64,000 nucleotides of DNA from Calvatia gigantea (lineage: Eukaryota; Basidiomycota; Agaricomycetes; Agaricales; Lycoperdaceae), in NCBI GenBank assembly GCA_025093985.1, contig JACAAK010000016.1, forward strand, positions 186,001 to 250,000, read 5' to 3'. Shown here in pieces: positions 57,088-64,000 of the stretch. The translations under genes were made by a program, and so were the position numbers. The notes beneath the pieces are model-generated. The model saw only the letters and a list, made by a program, of their open reading frames with translations. It was not told where the DNA came from and did not search any database. Each line of letters opens with the position of its first letter. Position 1 is the first letter of the stretch.

Positions 57088-58949
57088 ACCAAGTCCCACT
57101 TAGTCTTATGGCTGGGATATATACAATATCTTTAAGAAGTCCACTATTTGTTCCTTCATTAGGCTTTTATGCTTTACCCTTCCATGTCAAATCAACTACT
57201 GCTTATTCTTTCTACAGATAACCCATGTGCATCACAGACTCCTCTCCAGTCAGTTGGAGGCTTTATGTAAGTGGACATTGATCCAATGTTGTTCCATACT
57301 TTGTCAACTGCTAACACATCCAACTGACTGGCACAACTTGCATTTGCATATATTTGTCATTGTGTTAGTATATTGTGAATGTTGGAACAAATAATGTGCT
57401 ATTCCCATGTATCATGACCAAATTAGGGTGGACTACACCTTCCGAGAATAGACATTGTGCCCTAAGTCTGCTCCAACACGAGGTGGACATGAGGTTGCTG
57501 AAATTTAATGTCAAACATCAGGAAAAAAAACTAAGCAGAATCTTATGATGTCCTACCACACTCCTCTAGCAGAGGTACTACATCTCATATAATCTGCTGA
57601 TACTGCATGGAACTGTACATGAGGTGGTAATTTCCACCTCAAACATTTGAGTTCTATATATTCTGGTCGAAACATTGATCTCCACTGGCTGACACAATGT
57701 GCTTTGTCGATTGATATATTGAATAACCTTGATACAAAAGTCTTATTATCTAGGCCAGAACAAGGTCATCTGATTTACACCCACAAATACGGTATCCTTT
57801 GTATGCGATATACATGTGCTGTAATCTAGTAATTTGACCATGACTGAAAAACCTCTCTGACATTCCTCGCAAGGGAAGGATCATGCTGGCTTACGCATGA
57901 AATACAGAACATTAAGCCAGAAAAAGAAAGCACAGTTAACAAGAATGCATCGGAAGGTCAACTCCAAACTGTCCTCAGATATACAGATGGGCCTTAACCG
58001 GTAGGTGCCGACTAAAAAACATAGTACCATTAGGCCTACCCAGGCAACGTATTTACTGTGTATATCAACCTTGAAACAGCTAGCACGGACGTCCAATGGG
58101 TTAATGAATCAAAGGTTAAAGTGTACAATTCGATCGAGGATACACTCGATTAGAAGATAATTGCAGTTGTAGGTTCGTGAGATACGGAAAAACAGATATT
58201 CACTTGGAAGCCTCCTTTGTTAAGGCCAAATGTCAAAGCATTTCAGTCGGAAGTTTGTGAGCTTGCACTCAGTGTAATAGTGGTTGCTAACGACCGAAGG
58301 TCGAGACAAAAACGACATTTTAACAGGAGGGACGCGTTGTCCCAAAATACAACCCGTTGCTTAGGGATTGAAGCTTTAAATGAGCTTCCGAGAAACCCGA
58401 AAGAAAAGTAATATCTGCCTTGCATCTATTATACGTCAATTGAAATATAACGGCTAGGCCCAGATCCCAGTAGTCTGCAGGGCTGCATCCAAAGGTTTCC
58501 ACTGGAAGACCATGTTCTTCTTGAACAGTGCAAAGGCCCAGGAGTGGAATTGCATTCAAGTATCTGTTCAAAAGGCAAGCTTACATCGACATACTTTGTT
58601 GAGTGGCGGAGAAATATGGGAGCTTGGCAGTTTAATTTATGAATCAATAGTCTCCTGGCTTAAGCCCATGTCATCATTAAAATCCAACAGTTATATTTGA
58701 GACAAGATAAAAATATATACTTTTTAGATTAAGTAGAACTCCATAACGTTTAGCCGGCTTTCTGAACCAATTGCTCTTAACTCAGGTATTCATGTCAGAT
58801 CAAGTATGCCTCTGAACTTTATCTAATCAAGCTTCACAGTACCATTGTCAACCATTCATATGTGAACTCCTAACTCTGTATTGGGAGGTATCTTCACCAT
58901 TTTTTTCCCCTAACTTCCTGCCCTTCAAGTCATCTGCTGATCGTTAGGT
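57088..58949. other. Intergenic, right flank of copia 3, no gene seen
   Basis: AT-rich sequence without supported genes; open frames are short and overlap in several frames. It probably continues sequence X from 39908. Confidence 0.35.
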
Positions 58950-59089
58950 TAAATGGACTCCCGGGTCACTTCCGATGCATGCCAACACTACCCCATCCTC
59001 CTCCACACCCACCAAATCATCCTCCTCCGCTAAAACCCGACTTATCCAACCAAACTCGGCAAGGATGGCAAGCTGACATAATGAAGAAT

Positions 59090-59290
59090 GCAAGCGCCGC
59101 CTCGACAACAACCTCTGCCTGTTCTGTTGTAATGCCGGCACAAGGTTAGCAAGTGTAGGAGAAAGCCACTTCAATCTGCAAAGGCGCCACCCACAAGGCC
59201 AAAGTGGTTGGGGAGAGCTCGGAAAAGAGCTCTGGAAAATGAGTGGTAGGTCCTCAGGAAGTCTGCACAGGCTGAGGACCACATTGAACT
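59090..59290 (+). pseudogene. Gypsy 2 Gag zinc-knuckle remnant
   Basis: DNNLCLFC is followed by NAG in one frame, then HKVSKC in the next, together spelling a CCHC knuckle. A single lost base near 59141 splits it. A basic tail (RRKPLQSAKAPPTRPKW) follows. Confidence 0.6.
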
Positions 59291-59294
59291 CACT

Positions 59295-59714
59295 GTGCCA
59301 CAGCAGTGTTTTCGACTCAATGCTTCAGCTCTTCTAACCCAATTCCTGCAGCTCTATCTCACTTCCCCTTCTGTTTCTTCATCCACTTCATCCGATCTCA
59401 TCCACTTCAAGGCTCCTGTTGATAGTGGGTCTACCCATTGCTTCATGGACTCTGACTTTGTACATTTGTATGATCTTCCAACTATGCCCATTCCTCCTAT
59501 TGAACTTTGTCTCTTTGATGGCTCGTCTAATGCATACATTACTGAACTAGTGAAGCTTCCTGTTACCTTTGACTGTGGTGAATCTATGACTCTGGACTTT
59601 TACATCACCTGGCTTGACTCTTCTTGCTCTGTGGTTCTTGAATATAACTGGCTCACCCACTACAATTCATTGATTGATTGGGTTCTGGGCTATATCACTT
59701 TCCGACCACTTTAG
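59295..59714 (+). pseudogene. Gypsy 2 protease domain
   Basis: An open frame of 139 codons with the retropepsin-like active site PVDSGSTHCFMDSDF (about 59415-59460) and VVLEYNWLTHYN (about 59630-59665; usually LGxxWL). The first codons may belong to the Gag-Pol junction. It ends in TAG at 59712, and the RT frame starts in an overlapping region. Confidence 0.7.
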
Positions 59715-59774
59715 CCTGAACTTCCTGCCACTTCTGCTCGCAGTGCGTCCATTCCAGTCGCACCTGCATCCTCT

Positions 59775-61349
59775 GTGGCGTCTGCTTCAGCCGCTCCATC
59801 TGTCACCTCACAGTCTTCACCATCTGCTTCTTCTGCCACTTCTGTTATGGGCATGGTTGATGTAGCTCATCCACATGTCTCACTGGTTAACGCCACTGCC
59901 TTCCTCCGTGCCTCTCGCCTCCCTGGTTCAGTTCAGTATAGCCTCAATCTCAACGACCCATCTATAATAGCTTCCTCCACCTCTGTTGAGGAGCCTCAGG
60001 ACGACTGGTCCCATATCCTGGAAGAGTACCATGATTTTGCTGACATCTTCAGTAAAATGAAGGCTGACAAGCTTGCCCCGCATCAGCTGTACAACCTCCA
60101 GATCAATCTCGAAGAAGGTGGCCAACCACCAGTTGGTACCATCTATTCCCTATCTCAGGTTGAACTAGAGGCTCTATGTGAATTCATTGATGAAAATTTT
60201 GCTATCGGATTCATCCGTCCCTCCAACTCTCCTCATGGAGCCCCTGTCCTCTTTGTCAAGAAAAAGGATGGCTCGCTCCATTTGTGCGTCGACTTCCAAG
60301 GTCTCAACTGCATTACCAAGAAAGATCACTATCCCCTTCCTCTCATATCCAACCTACTTGATTCACCCTGCAAAGCCTGCATCTATACCAAGATTGACCT
60401 ATGCCATGCTTATCACCTCGTCTACATTGCAGAAGGTGACGAATGGAAAACGGCCTTCCAAACCCGCTACAGATCATTCGAGTGGCTCATTATGCCTTTC
60501 GGCCTTACCAATGCACCTGCCACCTTCCAGTGGTTCATGAATGACATCTTCAAAGATCTCTTAGATGTCTGCATTACGGTCTATCTTGATGACATACTCA
60601 TCTATTCCGATGACATCAGTGTACACCACAAGCAAGTCTGTAAGGTTCTCAAGCAGCTTAGGCAGAACAGTCTCTATGCCTATGCAGATAAGTGTGAATT
60701 CGAGTCTGACACGGTTGAATATCTTGGTTATGTTCTTTCCCCTGATGGTCTCAAGATGTCTGAAGATAAGGTCAAGATTATCCAGGACTGGCCAGAACCA
60801 AAGAAGATCAAGGACATACAGTCCTTCTTAGATTTCACTAATTTCTATTGTCACTTCATTTATAACTACTCTGACATTGTAGTTCCTCTCACCTGCCTTA
60901 CCTGCAAGGGTATTCCTTGGAACTTCAACGATAAATGTCAAGAGGCTTTCCAATCATTGAAGGACACTTTCACCTCTGCTCCTATCCTGACCCACTGGAT
61001 CCCTGATGCTCAAATCATCGTCGAGACAGACGCATCTGACTATGCACTAGCTGCCATCCTCTCTATTGTCACTGAGGATGGTGAAGTTCACCCCATGGCT
61101 TTCCATTCCTGCACATTCACTTCAGCCGAGTCAAACTATGACATACATGACAAGGAACTACTGGCTATCTTTGAAGCCTTTAGGATCTGGCAGCATTATC
61201 TTGAAGGTGCTCCCCTTCCCATTGACGTAGTCACTGATCATAAGAATCTGGAATACTTCTGCACTACTAAAATCCTTACCCACCATCAAGCTCGCTGGTC
61301 CGAATTCTTGTCACAGTTCAATCTCACCATCTGCTTTCACCCCAGCTGA
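59775..61349 (+). pseudogene. Gypsy 2 reverse transcriptase and RNase H
   Basis: Open for 524 codons. RT motifs: FIRPSNSPHGAPVLFVKKKD, LCVDFQGLNCITKKDHYPLP, TAFQTRYRSFEWLIMPFGLT and catalytic YLDDILIYSDD. RNase H: VETDASDYALAAILS, then SNYDIHDKELLAI and TDHKNLEYF. The stop at 61347 is TGA in HPS-stop-LGTKPDAL, where a CGA arginine is expected. The catalytic residues appear intact, but Gag and integrase are broken. Confidence 0.88.
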
Positions 61350-62080
61350 CTTGGTACAAAGCCCGACGCTTTAACTAGATAATGGGATGTCTATCCTAAA
61401 GGGGGGAATAATGGCTACGCTACAGTCAATCCTCACAACTTCTGTCCAGTCTTTACTCATGAACAACTCGCAGCCTCCATCTGCGCTACTTATCTTTATA
61501 CCCCTTCCCTTCACACAGCCATGATCATTGACCTCAATCAGCTGCATTCCAACATCCTTTCATCTCTTCTGCAAGACCCGACTGCAGCTCAACACCTAGC
61601 CAAACCCAAAGGACGCTGGACTGTAGATTCATCTGGTTTTCTCCGCCTTGACGACAGGATCTACATTCCCAATGTTGACAATCTTTGACTTCATGTTCTA
61701 CAGTACAAGCACGATCACATCCTTTCTGGACATTTTGGTCAGAACAAGACTCTGGAGTTAGTCCGACGTGATTACACTTGGCCCGAAATCTGCACGACAG
61801 TCAAAGATTTCTGCAAATCCTGTGTCACCTGCATGCGCTCTAAGCCACAATGACACTGACCTTATGGAAACCTCAAGCAGCTCCCCATTCCTGAATGGCC
61901 ATGGAACTCTATCTCTATGGACTTCATTGAGAAACTTCCCACATCTTCCGGCTATGACACTATCCTTGTTATCATTGATCACCTCACCAAGCAATCTTTG
62001 TTCATTCCCACTCACAACACTATCACCTCAGCCAAACTCACCCGCCTATTTGTCATTCATGTATTCTTGAAACATGGCTG
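61350..62080 (+). pseudogene. Gypsy 2 integrase N-terminal half
   Basis: Same frame as the RT after its TGA. HHCC zinc-finger elements (HDHILSGHFGQNKTLELVRR, then CKSCVTCMRSKPQ at about 61815-61850) and the first core motif SISMDFIEKLP (about 61908-61940). Further stops: TAA near 61380, TGA near 61687, 61851 and 61857; three of the four are TGA at likely CGA. After FLKHG (about 62075) the homology is lost. Confidence 0.75.
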
Positions 62081-62742
62081 TGGAGACTGCATGTCAGCTG
62101 CCTTCAGAATGGTACCCAATGAGCATCTCACACTAATCAGTCCGCCCTCTGAAGATTTTGTCACCCCGACTATTCATCGATCCGTCGCCGATCTGCTTGT
62201 TCCTCACTCACTACACAACCATCCATTTCACCTGCCATACGTCGTGTTTTAGACCACTACCCACTTTAATAAAATTTCACCACACATCTTTCTCATTACT
62301 GACATTTTTTTTCTAATTCAGACTCTTTGCCTCCATAGTTGCACATTCACTCGTTGTGTTTCAAAAATTTCAACATTTTACCACAGTTCCCTAGCCTAAC
62401 CTTCATTATACTAACTCAACTCATTTGCTATACAGATTCAGTATTTGTAGATAACTGTAGAAATTGAACACCGGACAAGTTGTCTACAGTATAAATACAG
62501 TCGAGCCAGTAGAGGCTCAACACCTAGTAATTGGATACCCACTTTTCTCGCTCTTGAAGTCTCACTCCAAATTCTCTCAGCATTGTCTCTCGTTGTTGGT
62601 CACTCTTTCGTTGACTCTCAGTCCACGCTCATTCTGAACTCTTGTCTTCAATGACGCCATCACTCTCACTCCTCATTCTCTTGTGTTCCCGGCCTCTGTC
62701 TCTCCCTTCCTGGACCTGGTTTCAAAGCCTTGTGACTGATGG
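62081..62742. other. Junction and probable LTR/leader of gypsy 3
   Basis: 62260-62540 is AT-rich with a TATA box (AGTATAAATACAG, 62489-62501). It ends near AACACCTAGTAATTGGATAC, where TTGGATACC could be a primer-binding site. The LTR start could not be fixed because the second LTR lies outside the window. 62560-62742 is CT-rich leader. Confidence 0.4.
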
Positions 62743-64000
62743 ATGCAGTTACACCCTATTTTCATTGAACTGCCACCTCATCTCTTCAACTGGAGCCCAC
62801 TGCGAGGGGCTTCAAACCACTTATTATCCAGGATTCCACGGAACCTCGCTCACGAGGTCACCTTCTCACTCCATAACCTGAATAACCTATCCAACGATAC
62901 AATTGCAACCATAGAAGAATTCTTTTCGTTTGCACTATCTAATACCAGATCAAATTCTGATATATCCCTGCACTGGAGCTGGCTTATATCATCCATGGCC
63001 TCGCAGGAACCCTTTCGACTCAACTTTGCTCGTGATGGCAATGTCTATGCTGGCGTCGTTTCCCAAGGACCCATATCCCCACCTCAAAATGAAGCTGGAC
63101 CCAGCAACCGACCACTAGCACCATGTCCCGATCACCCCCATCCTCCAACACCTCCATGACAACAGCAACAACCGCCAGCCTACAACCAGGGCAATGCACA
63201 TCCAGGACCGCTGCAACTACAAGCTCTACCCAGATTACACCAGCGTCCTCCAACACCACCGTGGCATGGTGGCCATGCTCGCCCTTCTCTGAACCCAGTA
63301 TGATGGGATGCCTACCCAACTTGACGTGCCCGATCCCCTTCACCACCGAGACACTACTACCAGGCTCCTTCCCCACCAGCTCCTGTCCACTATATGCCCA
63401 GCCCCTATGACTGATCAGCACCTCATTTCAATGGACAGCCTCGATCCCTCAAACATTTTTTTGATGAGATCGAAATCCTAGGACGCGAGTGCAACGTTGC
63501 ACCTCAGGACCTGATAACCCACACTCTGCGATATCTAGACAGCCAAGATGAAGAAATTTAGAGAGGACCAGCTGTAAATGCACAAGGAGACTGGAATTTG
63601 TTTAAAAACAAGATTATCTCATACTACCCTGGAGCCAAAGATGAACACCGATACACAATTACAGACCTAGAAATCATAGCTGAGAACCAAGCTGTGATCC
63701 CGATGAGAGACCGCTTCCAATTTGGCAAGTACTACTGCCAATTTGTAACTAAATCTGACTGGCTACTGGCTCGAGGAGTCATATCACGATGAGAACAGAG
63801 CAAGCGATTCCTGTCAGAACTCCACGTAGATTTCTGCAACCAAGTTCACATTCAACTCCACCTCAGTGACCCTCTCCACCCACTCGACGACACATGGCCA
63901 ATGACAGATATTGAACATGCAGCAAGGTTCTTACTCAACAGCAACAACGGTAGAGCTCCTCTAGCCCTTCCCTTGTTTTCAACTCATACAGCACCCTCAT
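62743..64000 (+). pseudogene. Gypsy 3 Gag, partial, decayed
   Basis: One frame from ATG 62743 (MQLHPIFIELPPHLF) runs to the window end. A proline/glutamine-rich section is followed by a capsid-like domain: LKHFFDEIEILGRECNVAPQ, WNLFKNKIISYYPGAKDEHR and YYCQFVTKSDWLLARGVISR. Stops: TGA at 63157, 63301, 63322, 63409 and 63790 (CGA likely at each), and TAG at 63559. The capsid-like part resembles Gag of mushroom Ty3/gypsy elements. The rest of the element is beyond the window. Confidence 0.65.

Larger units (their letters stand above)
58950..62080 (+). mobile_element. Ty3/gypsy element 2, truncated, no LTRs seen
   Basis: Plus-strand remnant with Gag C-terminus, protease, RT, RNase H and the N-terminal half of integrase. 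Integrase homology ends at about 62075, shortly after the first core motif, and no LTR was recognised at either side. It lacks the chromovirus C-terminus and is a different lineage from the element at 8258-16891. Confidence 0.8.

Noticed and set aside
1..64000. tRNA, rRNA, riboswitch or CRISPR features
   Set aside because: None recognised by eye. Repeats present are transposon or simple-sequence repeats, and the genome is eukaryotic; a covariance-model scan would be needed to exclude small RNA genes.

Overview
This is a transposon-rich stretch of a filamentous basidiomycete genome, almost certainly an Agaricomycete. The evidence is the gene set and gene structure: short 50-70 nt introns, a Tsp2-type tetraspanin, TKL-like kinases with a C-terminal DUF6699-like domain, two families of agaricomycete multi-pass membrane proteins, and Ty1/copia, Ty3/gypsy chromovirus and Tc1 elements. 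No bacterial genes, CRISPR arrays or rRNA/tRNA genes were recognised.

Layout. (1) 1-23800: a tandemly duplicated membrane-protein locus. Paralogue A (minus strand, 1119-2008) is broken, and a copia element (2009-17082) lies against its first exon. A chromovirus (8258-16891) sits in that copia leader with a CGCGT duplication. Inside the chromovirus are a solo LTR (9409-10036, duplication CGAGG) and an intact Tc1 transposon (10626-12234, duplication TA). Paralogue B (19959-21183, minus) is an intact five-exon gene. Noncoding modules upstream of it (21236-23800) are repeated. (2) 24763-26515: the tetraspanin gene. (3) 27999-30520: kinase 1. (4) 31497-33090: a decayed membrane-protein gene. (5) 33784-36916: kinase 2 with a broken tail, then an SH3-domain gene remnant carrying a MITE. 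(6) 37189-57087: a scrambled region with two copia elements whose duplication-matched LTR pairs interleave (37489/52355 with AGATG; 39909/56687 with ACCAA), a kinase-1 fragment inside a copia RT, and a second copy of block (4)-(5) interrupted by copia sequence and rich in small deletions. A run of 62 G marks a suspicious join. (7) 57088-64000: unassigned sequence, a decayed gypsy element (58950-62080) and the gag start of another (62743 to the end).

Two themes unify the window. First, old elements of three families have been inactivated mainly by C-to-T change at CpG: nearly every premature stop is TGA where arginine CGA is expected or is present in sister copies. The Tc1 transposase and the younger copia copies are much less affected. 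Second, the 37-57 kb part cannot be explained by simple nested insertion. It looks like two related loci or haplotypes mixed together, by rearrangement or by assembly.

The chromovirus also carries an unrecognised open frame downstream of pol, in the position where retroviral-like elements keep accessory or env genes.
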